From: Changshengia sp963803165
Lineage (GTDB): Bacteria > Chloroflexota > Dormibacteria > Aeolococcales > Aeolococcaceae
Assembly (NCBI GenBank): GCA_963803165.1
Contig: CAWDLK010000001.1
Location: 248,001-312,000, forward strand
Direction of reading: 5' to 3'
DNA length: 64,000 nt
Shown: positions 24,691 through 33,676 of the stretch, piece by piece
Layout of the letters: every line of letters starts with the position of its first letter
How positions within the stretch are numbered: the stretch's first letter is position 1
The notes under the pieces: generated by a model
Told to the model about the DNA's origin: nothing
Database searches by the model: none
The model's input: the letters and a program-made list of their open reading frames with translations, nothing else
Position numbers and translations under genes: made by a program

Positions 24691-27495
24691 TCAGCCCTCG
24701 GCGTGGGGAGGCGGTGGGCCGGCGGGGCCGGATGGACCGCCGCCGCTGCTGCCCTCGGTGCCGGGCTGGCCCTGCCCGCCGGCGTCGGCTCCGGAGGCGC
24801 CCTCCGGCCGCGGCCCATGGCGCCGGCGGCGGCGCCGGTGGGGCCGGGCGCTGCGGGTGCCGTCCGCGGTGGCGGTGCCGCCATCGCCGGAGGTGGGCTG
24901 GCCGTCCGGGCCCGGCGTGCCGGCGGCAGCCTCCGGGTGGGTGCCGCCCCGGCGGCGGCGGCGGCGGCGGCGCCGAGCGGGCTGCCCCGCCTCCGTCTCT
25001 GACCCGCCACCCCCGGTCGGAGGAGCGAGCGGGGCGCCGTCGGGCCCCAGCGCGGGGGGTGCCTGCCCCGAGACGCCGCCCCGGCGGCGGCGGCGGCGGC
25101 GGCGCGAGGCGACGCCCTCCCCCGACCCGGCCTCGCCATCGCCCGCGTACGGGTGGTCGGACCGGCGTCGCGGCGACACCACGTCGGCGGCGGAGACGTA
25201 TCCGCCCGACGCGCGAGCGGCTTCGACCAGCACCCCGTACATGGACTCCTCGCCGGACCGCAGCGTGGCCGCGTCGCCGATGCAGGCGACCAGCCGGCGG
25301 GCGCGGGAGACGGCCACGTTGAGCCGGTTGGGCACCCGCAGGAAGCCGATCCGGCCGCGCTCGTTGGAGCGGACCAGGGAGATGACGACCATGTCCTCCT
25401 CGCGGCCCTCGAAGGAGTCGACGGTGTCGATCTTCACCGACCGCTTGAACTTGCGCCGCCCCAGCGCCTGGCGGAGCCTCTCCACCTGCTCGGCGTACAT
25501 GGCGATCACCGCCATGCTCAGCTCGCGCGGGGCACGCTCGTCGAGCAGCCGGACCACGTGCGCCGCCACCCGGACCTCGGTCTCGTTGCGCAGCGCCCCT
25601 CCCGGACCGCGGCGCTCGCGGCTGCCGCGCATGCCGTCGGTGTCGACGAAGTGGAGGGCCACCGGCAGCGGCTTCCGGGTCACGAACTCGTAGGCCTGCA
25701 CCTCGGGTGCGTCCTCGAGCTGGCCCTCGTAGGAGGCGCGGGAGACGTAGGCGGCGATCTGCGGATGCATCCGGTGCTGGATGGTGAGCAGGCACCGCGC
25801 CTCCTCGGGAAGACCGCCGTCCCAGGCCATCTCGAAGAGCGAGGTGTTGACCAGCTCCTCGAGGAAGGGGTCGGTCTCCACGATGCCGTAGAGGGAGTCG
25901 TCCTCGACCGGGGGGAGCTGCTTGTGGTCCCCGACCAGGGCCAGCGCCGAGCCCAGGCGGAGCGCCGGCAGCGCCTCGTCGGCCCGCGCCTTGTTGGCCT
26001 CGTCGAGGATGACGACGTCGAAGTTCATGTCGGTGATCGCGGAGGTCGCCGCGGTCGCGCAGGTGGCGAAGTAGCAGTTGGCCTCCATGAGCCGCGGGTC
26101 GTCCTCGTCATCGCAGCGGAAGCGGTCGACGGCGGGATGGACCCGCTCGGCCCGCGCCACCCGCACCGCGCGCATCCCGGGGGTCCCGGCCAGCCGCTCC
26201 AGGGCGTTGTCGACCGCCAGGTTGGAGTGCGACGTCACCAGGATCCGCTCATCCGGGTCGGCGGCGAGACGGCGCTTGACTGCCTCCACGATCACCGTGG
26301 TCTTGCCGGTCCCGGGCGGTCCCTGGATGAACACGGCCTGGCCGGCCTGCAGCCCCGAGAGGAGGGCGACCGCCCGGTCCTGGGGTGGGTTGGCCTGCAT
26401 CCCCTCGGTCAGCCAGCCCGCCGCCTGCGGCTCCGGGGTGTAGGCGGGTGAGCGCACGCTGTCGGCGGCGACCAGCAGCTGGGCGAGCAGGCCCACCCCG
26501 AAATCGCGGGTCGCGATGGCGGCGAGCACCGAGCGCTTGGCCTGGTACAGCGCCCGGTTGAAGGAGGGGGTGATGTACCCCTCCGAACCGGCGTGCTCGA
26601 AGGTGCGGGTGGTGACCTCGACGGTGTGCCGGCGGTGGTCGATCCGCGACACCCGGCCGACGAAGTTGGGCTCGTCCTCCGGCTCCACCAGGACCGCGGC
26701 GTCGGGGGCCAGGTTGATCGGCTCGCCTTCGGGGACGGCGAACTCGACCTTGCCGATCTCCGGCTGGCGGCGATCGGCGTCGCTGAACTCGCGGCCGCAG
26801 GACGGGCACTGCGTCTGCTCTCCCGGCCGCCAGAGGGCCCGGCAGGTCTTGCAGCGCCAGTACTCGCGGGCGGAGAGGTAGCGGGTGCGCTGGGTCTGGG
26901 CTCGCCCCTTCTCGGCGGACTCGAGGCGCTCGACCAGCTTCAGGGTGGCGTAGAGGCGCTCGCTCTTGGCCGCCTTGGCGGCGGCGCGGCGCCAGTCCAG
27001 GATCCGGAAGGTGTCGCTGGCGACACCGTTGGCCGCGGTCACCACGGGGTGGCGTGCGGTGAGGGTCAGGATCTTGGCCCCCTCGGGGTGATCGCTCACC
27101 GGCTTGAGCGAGATGACCCGCAGGGCGAGGTGGACCGGGTCCCCGCTGGGGTCGGGCTGGGGGATGCACTGAAGGGTGAGGTCGGGGAGCGCCAGCCGCA
27201 CCTGCGGAGGGTCGTCGTCGCTGAACGAGACGGTGAGGTGGCCGAGCTCGGAGAGGCGCTCGGCGAAGACAGCACGAGGATCGGCCCCGGCGGTGGCACC
27301 GCCGTTGGCGAGAGTGGTGAGGACGACCATGGCGTCACTCTCATCGGGCACGATGAGGTGGAGCCGGTCGAGCGCGAGGTCCGGTGCGATCAGCGGACTG
27401 TCAACCTCGATGCGCCGCAGGATATGGCCGTACGGCGTCGGCACACGTATTCCGGGAAGCTTTGGAGGCACGCGCTCGCGGCAATGACGCGGCAT
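24691..27495 (-). CDS. UPF1/DNA2-type superfamily 1 helicase with internal zinc ribbon and arginine-cluster tail
   Basis: The protein is about 934 residues. A unique N-terminal region is followed by a zinc ribbon near residues 213-235 (CKTC then CPSCG). The SF1B motor has Walker A GPPGTGKTT near 388, motif II LDEAN near 500, GDHKQLPPVE, QHRMHP, DTVDSFEGREEDMVV and NVAVSRAR. The tail carries three clusters of consecutive arginines (roughly 25078-25110, 24940-24980 and 24817-24845) in Gly/Pro-rich sequence, like the nucleic-acid-binding tails of some RNA-processing enzymes. An RNA- or RNP-remodelling role is inferred. The ATG at 27495 is one choice; longer and shorter starts remain possible. 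Confidence 0.87.
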   Translation of the reverse strand: MPRHCRERVPPKLPGIRVPTPYGHILRRIEVDSPLIAPDLALDRLHLIVPDESDAMVVLTTLANGGATAGADPRAVFAERLSELGHLTVSFSDDDPPQVRLALPDLTLQCIPQPDPSGDPVHLALRVISLKPVSDHPEGAKILTLTARHPVVTAANGVASDTFRILDWRRAAAKAAKSERLYATLKLVERLESAEKGRAQTQRTRYLSAREYWRCKTCRALWRPGEQTQCPSCGREFSDADRRQPEIGKVEFAVPEGEPINLAPDAAVLVEPEDEPNFVGRVSRIDHRRHTVEVTTRTFEHAGSEGYITPSFNRALYQAKRSVLAAIATRDFGVGLLAQLLVAADSVRSPAYTPEPQAAGWLTEGMQANPPQDRAVALLSGLQAGQAVFIQGPPGTGKTTVIVEAVKRRLAADPDERILVTSHSNLAVDNALERLAGTPGMRAVRVARAERVHPAVDRFRCDDEDDPRLMEANCYFATCATAATSAITDMNFDVVILDEANKARADEALPALRLGSALALVGDHKQLPPVEDDSLYGIVETDPFLEELVNTSLFEMAWDGGLPEEARCLLTIQHRMHPQIAAYVSRASYEGQLEDAPEVQAYEFVTRKPLPVALHFVDTDGMRGSRERRGPGGALRNETEVRVAAHVVRLLDERAPRELSMAVIAMYAEQVERLRQALGRRKFKRSVKIDTVDSFEGREEDMVVISLVRSNERGRIGFLRVPNRLNVAVSRARRLVACIGDAATLRSGEESMYGVLVEAARASGGYVSAADVVSPRRRSDHPYAGDGEAGSGEGVASRRRRRRRRGGVSGQAPPALGPDGAPLAPPTGGGGSETEAGQPARRRRRRRRRGGTHPEAAAGTPGPDGQPTSGDGGTATADGTRSARPHRRRRRRHGPRPEGASGADAGGQGQPGTEGSSGGGPSGPAGPPPPHAEG

Positions 27496-27547
27496 CTGGC
27501 CGGCGACCGGCCGGGGCAGCGGCTCTCGAAAGCTCCCGCCTGCACCG

Positions 27548-27553
27548 ACTATA
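27548..27553 (-). promoter_or_regulatory. Candidate -10 of the helicase gene
   Basis: TATAGT on the minus strand lies 52 bases before the ATG at 27495, giving a leader of about 45 nt. No good -35 is seen at 17 nt. Confidence 0.4.
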
Positions 27554-27673
27554 CCCGAACCGACGGCGGTTGCACCAGACGGTGTGATTCGTGCCAGACG
27601 CGTCGCAGGCGGGCGGGGCCCTCGCCGGCGGGCCGGGGAGGGGCCGGTTGCGACAAACTTCGACCTTGACCCC

Positions 27674-28996
27674 ATGACCGATCACGGCGCTCCTCCCCCC
27701 GACGCCAGCGCGGTCGGGGCGACCCCCGCGCCCCGGACGGGGCCGCTCCCCCCGGGGGCCCTGCTGATCGGGATCGCGCTGGGCATCCAGGGGCTCACCA
27801 CCTACGCCTTCGTGGTGATCGCCAACCACGCCCTGGAGCCCAAGGCGTACTCGGCCTTCAGCGCGCTCTGGGCGCTCACCTTCGTGGCCGCGCCCGGCCT
27901 CTTCCTCCCCCTGGAGCAGGAGGTCGGACGGGCGGCGTCGGCGAGGCGGGTGGCGGGGCTGGGCGCCGGGCCGGTGGTCCGCCGGGCCCTGCTCCTGGGC
28001 GCCGGCCTCGCCCTCGGGGTGATCGCCCTCTCGGCGGCCGGCGAGGGGGCGCTCATCGGCACCTTCTTCAACGGCGAGGGGCTCCTCCTCGTGGGCTTCC
28101 TGGTCGCGATGGCCGTGTACACCATGTACTACCTGGCCCGGGGAACCCTGGCGGGCTCGGCCCGGTTCCGGGGCTATGCGGCGGTCCTGATCGTCGAGGG
28201 TGCGGTGCGGATCATCGCCGCCCTTGTGCTCCTCAGGGCGGGGGTCACCAACGGCGGCGCCTACGGGCTGGCCATCAGCCTGCCGTGCGTCATCGGCATC
28301 GCGGTCGTGCTGCCCCGACAGCGCGGCATCGCCACCCCGGGGCCCCCGGCCCGCTGGAGCGAGCTCTCCTTCGCCCTCGGCTGGCTGCTCGCCGGGTCCC
28401 TGCTCGCCCAGGCGCTGGTGAACATCGCCCCGCTGGCGGTCAAGGCCCTCTACAGCGGCTCCGACCCCAACCTCGCCGGTCGCGTCCTCAACGGGGTGAT
28501 CGTCGCCCGCCTCCCGCTCTACTTCTTCCAGGCGATCCAGGCGTCCCTGATGCCCAAGCTCTCCTCCGACGCGGCCGCCGGGCGCTGGAAGGAGTTCTGG
28601 GTCCTGCTCCGACGGATCCTGATGCTGGTCGCCGCGCTGATCGTCCTCTCGGTGGCCGGGATGGGCCTGCTCGGTCCGCCCGTGGTCCACCTCCTCTTCC
28701 ACAACAGCAGCCCCCTCAGCGGGGGGGACCTCGCCCTGCTGGCCCTGGGCAGCGAGGGGATGATGGTCGCCTTTGCCCTTGCCTACGCCAGCATCGCGCT
28801 CCGCGGATACCGTGCCGCCACCGCGGGCTGGGCCGCCGGGGCGGCGGCCCTGGTGATCGCCCTGGTCGTCCTCCCCGGGGCGCTGGTCCGGGTGGAGGTC
28901 GCCTTCTGCATCGGCGTCTACGCCGCCTGCGCGGTGATGGCGGTGATGCTCCGGATGCGCTTCCTCAGCCTGCGCTCCCGGCCGCCGCTGGCCTAG
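27674..28996 (+). CDS. Polysaccharide flippase-like (MOP/Wzx superfamily) membrane protein
   Basis: The 440-residue protein has about 12 hydrophobic segments with the general pattern of the MOP flippase superfamily: GLTTYAFVVIANHALEPKAYSAFSALWAL in helices 1-2, then FRGYAAVLIVEGAVRIIAALV and PLYFFQAIQASLMPKLSSDAA. Members move lipid-linked sugars or related precursors across the membrane. No polysaccharide cluster surrounds it, so the cargo is unknown. It diverges from the helicase gene. The ATG at 27674 lacks a ribosome site. Confidence 0.75.
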   Translation: MTDHGAPPPDASAVGATPAPRTGPLPPGALLIGIALGIQGLTTYAFVVIANHALEPKAYSAFSALWALTFVAAPGLFLPLEQEVGRAASARRVAGLGAGPVVRRALLLGAGLALGVIALSAAGEGALIGTFFNGEGLLLVGFLVAMAVYTMYYLARGTLAGSARFRGYAAVLIVEGAVRIIAALVLLRAGVTNGGAYGLAISLPCVIGIAVVLPRQRGIATPGPPARWSELSFALGWLLAGSLLAQALVNIAPLAVKALYSGSDPNLAGRVLNGVIVARLPLYFFQAIQASLMPKLSSDAAAGRWKEFWVLLRRILMLVAALIVLSVAGMGLLGPPVVHLLFHNSSPLSGGDLALLALGSEGMMVAFALAYASIALRGYRAATAGWAAGAAALVIALVVLPGALVRVEVAFCIGVYAACAVMAVMLRMRFLSLRSRPPLA

Positions 28997-29028
28997 CTCG
29001 ATCCCGGCGCGGCGGCGGCATCGCGCCG

Positions 29029-29034
29029 TAGGAT
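29029..29034 (+). promoter_or_regulatory. Candidate -10 for leaderless expression of the 29041 gene
   Basis: TAGGAT lies six bases before the ATG at 29041. No clear -35. Confidence 0.4.
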
Positions 29035-29040
29035 CGAGGT

Positions 29041-29529
29041 ATGGGTGACCCGCAGCCGGGAGTCGACCTCTCCGGCATCCATCGCGAGCTGGATGCCCTC
29101 AAGTCGCAGCTCTGCCGCTGCGATCACCAGGGCACCTGCCTGAGCTGCCGCGGCTTCGAGGTGGTCCGCCAGCAGGCCCAGGCGGTGGCGGCGGCGGCCT
29201 CCCAGCCGGTGCTGATGCAGGTCGCCCAGGAGGCGGCGATGCGCGACCTCTTCTCCCAGCTCGGCGGCCTCCAGGAGAAGCTGACCGAGGACCCCCAGCT
29301 CTCCGACCTCCTCTCCCGCTTCGCGGAGCGCGTCCAGGAGGACCTCGGCGGCCCGGAGGAGCTGGAGAAGCTGCTGCGCAGCATGGGGCTCGCCGGGCCC
29401 CAGGGCCCGCCCGACGCAGGGCCGGGCCACATCCCCTTCGACGACCGCCCCTCCCCCTCGGGCGACCAGCCGAGCCCTCCGGACGACGGCATGTGGCCCC
29501 GCCGCAGCGGAGGCGGCACACCCGGCTGA
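29041..29529 (+). CDS. Unknown protein with a CxC-x5-CxxC cysteine cluster
   Basis: The 162-residue soluble protein is not recognised. Residues about 25-37 contain four cysteines and a histidine (CRCDHQGTCLSC), a plausible metal-binding knuckle. The rest of the first 115 residues is predicted helical and acidic, with a possible coiled coil (FSQLGGLQEKLTEDPQLSDLL). The last 45 residues are disordered, rich in Pro, Gly and Asp. Codon use matches the genome. A -10 box six bases before the ATG suggests its own leaderless transcript. Confidence 0.6.
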   Translation: MGDPQPGVDLSGIHRELDALKSQLCRCDHQGTCLSCRGFEVVRQQAQAVAAAASQPVLMQVAQEAAMRDLFSQLGGLQEKLTEDPQLSDLLSRFAERVQEDLGGPEELEKLLRSMGLAGPQGPPDAGPGHIPFDDRPSPSGDQPSPPDDGMWPRRSGGGTPG

Positions 29530-29597
29530 CCCCCCGCCGGCGGCGGGCGCGGGGGTCGAAGCCCGGCCGCCCCCCGCCCCTCTCGGGGAGCCGCCCC

Positions 29598-30446
29598 CTA
29601 CTGGTCCGCCCCCCGCTCCTGCCCGCCCCTCGCGGTCGTCACCCGGACCTCGGGGGGCAGCCCGGGCGCGGTGCTCAGGAACGTCCCCCGCACCGGTGCG
29701 GCGTCGCCGTAGTCCCGGCCGACGGCGACCGCGATGTGCTGCGGGCCGGCCGCGCTGCCGGCGGTGGGGTCGTAGCCGGTCCAGGCGCCGTCGCCACCGC
29801 AGACCTCGACCCAGGCGTGGCTCTCCCCCGCTCCGCCCTCGACCTCGGGCACCAGGTAGCCGCTCACGTACCGCGCCGGCCAACCCAGCTCGCGGGCGAT
29901 CGCCAGCATCACGTGGGCGAAGTCCTGGCAGACCCCGGCGCGCAGCGAGAGCACGTCCTCGAGCGGGGTGGCGACGCTGGTCGTCCCCGCCCGGTAGGTG
30001 AGGACCTCCCGCAGGCGCTGGTTGGCCTCGATGAGGGCCGCCGCGGGGTGGGCCGGGAGATCGAGCTCCCGGATCAGCGCCGCGGTCGCCCCCAGCCTCG
30101 GCACGCGGGGGCTCGGCAGCGCGAACTCGAGGGCGGGGTCGCAGGCCAGCGCGGTCGGGTCCCAGGCCGCGGGAGCCTCCCCCTCGCCGTGCCCGTCCTC
30201 CTCCGCCTCCACCAGGCTGTGGGCGGTGATGGCCAGCTCCAGGTGCTCGGCCTCCACCGACACCAGCCAGACGGTGTTGTCGAAGTAGTCGCGCTCGGAG
30301 TCGATCTCGGCGTCGGGGCTGACCTCGAGGTGGAAGGCCACCAGCCGGTGGCCGGCGCCGTCGCGGGGCTGCAGCCGCACCTCGTTGCGGCTCCGGCGCG
30401 CGGGCACCGGGTAGCGCTGCACCGTGCTGTGGGTGAGCGAGATCAC
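29598..30446 (-). CDS. Transglutaminase-like cysteine protease family protein
   Basis: The 282-residue protein has an N-terminal beta-rich domain typical of bacterial transglutaminase-like proteins and a C-terminal domain with the papain-like triad: Cys in RAGVCQDFAHVM, His in GESHAWVEV and Asp in GYDPTAG. Its GTG start at 30446 overlaps the stop of the permuted ATP-grasp gene (GTGA). In the known gene neighbourhood this family accompanies permuted ATP-grasp and alpha-E proteins, and is predicted to cleave peptide or isopeptide bonds made by the ATP-grasp. An alternative GTG lies two codons upstream. Confidence 0.88.
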   Translation of the reverse strand: MISLTHSTVQRYPVPARRSRNEVRLQPRDGAGHRLVAFHLEVSPDAEIDSERDYFDNTVWLVSVEAEHLELAITAHSLVEAEEDGHGEGEAPAAWDPTALACDPALEFALPSPRVPRLGATAALIRELDLPAHPAAALIEANQRLREVLTYRAGTTSVATPLEDVLSLRAGVCQDFAHVMLAIARELGWPARYVSGYLVPEVEGGAGESHAWVEVCGGDGAWTGYDPTAGSAAGPQHIAVAVGRDYGDAAPVRGTFLSTAPGLPPEVRVTTARGGQERGADQ

Positions 30447-31810
30447 GGCCACGGGTCGGCTCCCTCGATCCAGGTGTCCTTGACCCCGCCCCCGGCCGAG
30501 GAGTTGACCAGCCAGCAGTCGGCGGTCGGCGCCACCCGGGTGAGCCCGCCGGGCATGACCCAGGGGTCGTCGCCGTGGATGACGAAGGCCCGCAGGTCGG
30601 CGCGGCGCATGGTGGTGGTCCCGTCCGGGCGCAGGCAGGGCAGCGTCTCCACCTCCAGCGCCGGCTGGGCCACGTAACCGCCCGGGTTGGCCCGAACCGC
30701 GCGGCGGATGGCGTCCAGCTCCGCGGCGCTCGCGGCGGGCCCGAAGACGATCCCCTTGCCGCCGCTCTCCCCGACCGGCTTGAAGACCAGCTCGTCGACC
30801 CGCTCCAGCGCCGCGCTCCGGTGGTCCGGACGCCCGAGGCTCAGGGTGGGGGGCTGCTGGAGGAGCGGATCTTCGCCGAGGTAGTACCGGATCATGGCCG
30901 GGACGTGGGCGAAGACCGCCTTGTTGTCGGCGGCGCCGCACGTCGGCGCGTTGACCAGCGCCACCGCGCCGTTGCGCCACGCGGTGAGCAGGAAGGCGAT
31001 GCCGATCACGGTCTCCGGATTGGCGACCGGGTCGAGGAACTCGGGGGAGAAACGGTGGTAGACGGCGGAGACACGGCGCGGCGTGCCCTCCTCCATCCAC
31101 CAGCAGCCGCGGTGGCTGGCGATCAGCTGGTCGCCCGTGACCAGGGGCATGCGGAGCAGCCGGGCCAGCTCCCGGTGCTCGTAGTAGGCGGCGTTGGCCG
31201 GTCCCGGGGTGAGCAGCACCGGCGTCCCCTCCTCGACCCCTCGACGAGCCATCTCCGCGGCGAGACGGCGCGGGTAGTCCGCCACGGAGGAGGGCCGGGC
31301 GGACGCCATCTCGTCGGGCAGCAGTTCCACCGACGCGCGCCGCGCGGCCAGCGAGTAGGCGACGCCGGAGGGCACCCGGAGGTTGTCCTCCAGCACCAGC
31401 CAGCGCCCCGAGACCCGCACCAGATCGATGCCGGCGACGCAGACCTGCGCTCCGCTGCGCGCCGCGGGGCCGGCGGCGGCCCGCAGCAGCGAAGGGCTGC
31501 CGGCCACCAGCTCGCGGGGCACGAAGCCCTCGGCGAGGATCCTCTGCTCGGCGTAGATGTCGCGGACGAAGCAGTCCAGGGCCACCACCCGCTGGCGCAG
31601 CCCGCGAGCCAGCACCTCCCATTCGGCACGTGGAACCCGCCGGGGCAGCGGGTCGAAGGGGATGGGCCGCTGCACCAGCTCCCCATCGTCGACCACCCCG
31701 AAGTCGACCGCCTGGTCGGCGAACCACCTCGCCGCTCGCCGGGCCAGCCCGGCGGCGTCGGCGATCGATCGGGTTCGCGGGGGGACGCTGACGGGCGCGG
31801 CGACTGCCAT
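30443..31810 (-). CDS. Circularly permuted ATP-grasp type 2 protein (DUF404/DUF407)
   Basis: The 455-residue protein matches the circularly permuted ATP-grasp family: PIPFDPLPRRVPRAEWEVLARGL, RDIYAEQRIL, WLVLEDNLRVPSGVAY, PTCGAADNKAVFAHVPAMIRYYLGEDP and the ATP-site block VFKPVGESGGKGIVFGP. Members are predicted amide or peptide ligases whose products are unknown. It forms an operon with the transglutaminase that follows with a four-base overlap. The usual third partner, an alpha-E (DUF403) protein, is absent. The ATG at 31810 starts just before homology. Confidence 0.9.
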   Translation of the reverse strand: MAVAAPVSVPPRTRSIADAAGLARRAARWFADQAVDFGVVDDGELVQRPIPFDPLPRRVPRAEWEVLARGLRQRVVALDCFVRDIYAEQRILAEGFVPRELVAGSPSLLRAAAGPAARSGAQVCVAGIDLVRVSGRWLVLEDNLRVPSGVAYSLAARRASVELLPDEMASARPSSVADYPRRLAAEMARRGVEEGTPVLLTPGPANAAYYEHRELARLLRMPLVTGDQLIASHRGCWWMEEGTPRRVSAVYHRFSPEFLDPVANPETVIGIAFLLTAWRNGAVALVNAPTCGAADNKAVFAHVPAMIRYYLGEDPLLQQPPTLSLGRPDHRSAALERVDELVFKPVGESGGKGIVFGPAASAAELDAIRRAVRANPGGYVAQPALEVETLPCLRPDGTTTMRRADLRAFVIHGDDPWVMPGGLTRVAPTADCWLVNSSAGGGVKDTWIEGADPWP

Positions 31811-31930
31811 GCACCCAGTCTCGTGGTGTGGCGTCTCCCGCGACATGGACGGCGGCGCCAAAGCGGGCGCCCGCCGGCTTGTGCTCCCGGTCCGTGCGGC
31901 GAGGGGGCACCGAGCCGACGCCGGCGCGGA

Positions 31931-31936
31931 TAAGCT
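31931..31936 (+). promoter_or_regulatory. Candidate -10 for leaderless methyltransferase mRNA
   Basis: TAAGCT lies seven bases before the ATG at 31944; there is no ribosome-binding sequence between them. Confidence 0.45.
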
Positions 31937-31943
31937 AGCCGCG

Positions 31944-32684
31944 ATGGGCCTCGCGGTTCCCGACGTCCCGGAGACGGCCCCGGCGTGGCGCATCGAGCAG
32001 GCCGACTGCCTGGACTTCCTGGGCGGCCTCGAGGACTGCTCGATCGACTGCATCGTGACCGATCCCGCCTACTCCGGGATGAACCAGCACATGCGCTTCG
32101 GCCACGGGCGGATCGTGGGACGCTACTCCGAGCCCGGGAACGCGCGCTGGTTCCAGGAGTTCCACGACGATCCCGTGACCTACTCGCGCTTCCTCGACGA
32201 GTGCCATCGGGTGCTGCGGCCCGATCGCCACATCTACGTCATGTTCGACTCCTTCTCCCTGCTCACCCTGGGGGCCCTGATGCGCGAGCGCTTCCAGGTC
32301 AAGGGCGTCATCGTCTGGGACAAGGTCAACATCGGCATGGGCCACTACTTCCGGCGCCGCCATGAGCTGGTGGTCTTCGCCTGCAAGGGACGCCGCCGTC
32401 TCGCCCGGCGTGACCTCGCCGACGTCTGGTCGATCCCCCGCATCCACCGGGGCGCCTACCCGACCCAGAAGCCGGTGGAGCTGTTCGCCCGGATGCTGAT
32501 GGGCAGTGTGGAGCCGGGCATGGTGGTGTGCGACCCCTTCACCGGCAGCGGCAGCGCGGGGGTGGCGTCGCTGGCGGCGGGATGCGCCTTCGTCGGGGCC
32601 GACGTCAGCTCGACCGCGGCGGCCCTGGCGAGGGGGCGCTGCGCGGCCTACGCCAGCACCGGACGGGACCCGCTGGAGGGTTGA
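31944..32684 (+). CDS. Orphan DNA methyltransferase (N6-adenine/N4-cytosine, beta-type motif order)
   Basis: The 246-residue enzyme has the catalytic motif IV as TDPAYSGM near residue 33 and the S-adenosylmethionine motif I as DPFTGSGSAGVAS near 195, with YPTQKPVELFARML (motif X) just before. This catalytic-first order is that of beta-class amino-methyltransferases. DPAY in place of DPPY is a mild variant. No restriction endonuclease, specificity subunit or phage gene is near, so it is probably a solitary regulatory or housekeeping methylase. The recognition site is unknown. Confidence 0.87.
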   Translation: MGLAVPDVPETAPAWRIEQADCLDFLGGLEDCSIDCIVTDPAYSGMNQHMRFGHGRIVGRYSEPGNARWFQEFHDDPVTYSRFLDECHRVLRPDRHIYVMFDSFSLLTLGALMRERFQVKGVIVWDKVNIGMGHYFRRRHELVVFACKGRRRLARRDLADVWSIPRIHRGAYPTQKPVELFARMLMGSVEPGMVVCDPFTGSGSAGVASLAAGCAFVGADVSSTAAALARGRCAAYASTGRDPLEG

Positions 32685-32973
32685 TCAGCCCACCACCCGG
32701 ACGGCCCCGCCTCGGGTGGCTCACGCGGCTGTCGTGCACCGTGGGGGAGGTCCGAGGAACGTGGCCTTAGGGCCGGTGGACCCCCGGGGCGAGGCCTTTG
32801 TACCCCGAGCCGTGGAATCAGCGTAGTCTGGGTCACGGTCAGGTGGCGCCAGCCGGGGGGGCGGGACCAGGGCGCCGGACCCACGAGACACATCCTCGGC
32901 CGGCGAAGCACGCGACCGTCGATCCGGAAATCGGGCCGATCATCCCGATCAACTCTCCTACAGGGGGCACGTC

Positions 32974-33561
32974 GTGTCTTTCCACTCTCACACCCTTCGG
33001 CGCCCGGGCGCCGAGATGATCGCTCTCCTGAGCGTGGCACTCCTCGCCGGATGCGGGGCATCGGGCACCTCTGCGCCCTCGACCAGTCCACCCGGCACAC
33101 CCGCGGGCACGTCCGCCCCCGGGAGCGGCACCGCGACGCCAACTCCCGCCGCCGCGGTCCTGACGACCTGTGTCACCTCGGCGGAGATCGCCACGCTGAC
33201 CGGCACCACCTTCCCGGCACCCCAGCAGTCCAGCTCCACGGGCTACCTCCTCTGCAACTACAACGACCCCACCAGCGGAGCGACCCTGGTGATCGAGGTC
33301 GAGTCGGCGCCGGGAACGTCGGACAGCGCGTTGCAGATCGCCGCGAGCGCCGGTGCGTCAGCCTTCAACGTGACCGCGACCTCGGTCTCCGGCCTCGGTG
33401 ACGCCGCCTACATCTTCACCGGCGACGACGCCAGCACCAATGCCAGCGGCGTGGCCACGACCGGACTGGAGGTCCTCGACGGCTCGGAGCTCGTGGACGT
33501 CACCGCGGAGCTCACCCCCGCTGCGGTCGAGTCAGTGGCCTCGTACGTTCTCGCCCAGTAG
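32974..33561 (+). CDS. Secreted lipoprotein, DUF3558-like
   Basis: The 195-residue product starts with a signal peptide ending in the lipobox LLAGC, then a Ser/Thr/Pro/Gly-rich linker of about 40 residues. The globular domain has two cysteines (TTCVTSAEIATLTG and YLLCNYNDP), which resembles DUF3558-type lipoproteins of Actinobacteria. It should be anchored on the outer face of the membrane; its function is unknown. The GTG at 32974 is the start of the signal peptide. The 289 bp before it contain no recognisable gene and no promoter with good spacing. Confidence 0.72.
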   Translation: MSFHSHTLRRPGAEMIALLSVALLAGCGASGTSAPSTSPPGTPAGTSAPGSGTATPTPAAAVLTTCVTSAEIATLTGTTFPAPQQSSSTGYLLCNYNDPTSGATLVIEVESAPGTSDSALQIAASAGASAFNVTATSVSGLGDAAYIFTGDDASTNASGVATTGLEVLDGSELVDVTAELTPAAVESVASYVLAQ

Positions 33562-33592
33562 CAGGACGTCCTCGCCCGTGGGGTGGACACAG

Positions 33593-33623
33593 GGGCGGGC
33601 CCGGTGACTCGCCGGGCCCGCCC
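33593..33623. terminator. Bidirectional terminator hairpin
   Basis: A perfect 12-bp inverted repeat, GGGCGGGCCCGG/CCGGGCCCGCCC, surrounds a 7-nt loop exactly between the stop of the lipoprotein (33561) and the stop of the converging ammonium transporter (33677). It has no T-tract but is the strongest hairpin noticed in the window. Confidence 0.72.
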
Positions 33624-33676
33624 AGAGAGGGGGCGTGCGGGGGACGCGGCTCCCACGCACGCCCAAGGAGCATGGT

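Noticed and set aside
24714..25322. Arginine-codon tracts as a possible DNA repeat array or CRISPR
   Set aside because: They are simple CGG/CCG runs inside the helicase tail without spacers of constant length.
31620..31640. CACGTGGAAC as a possible parS
   Set aside because: Only the inner ten bases match, the left arm does not, and it lies within the ATP-grasp coding sequence.
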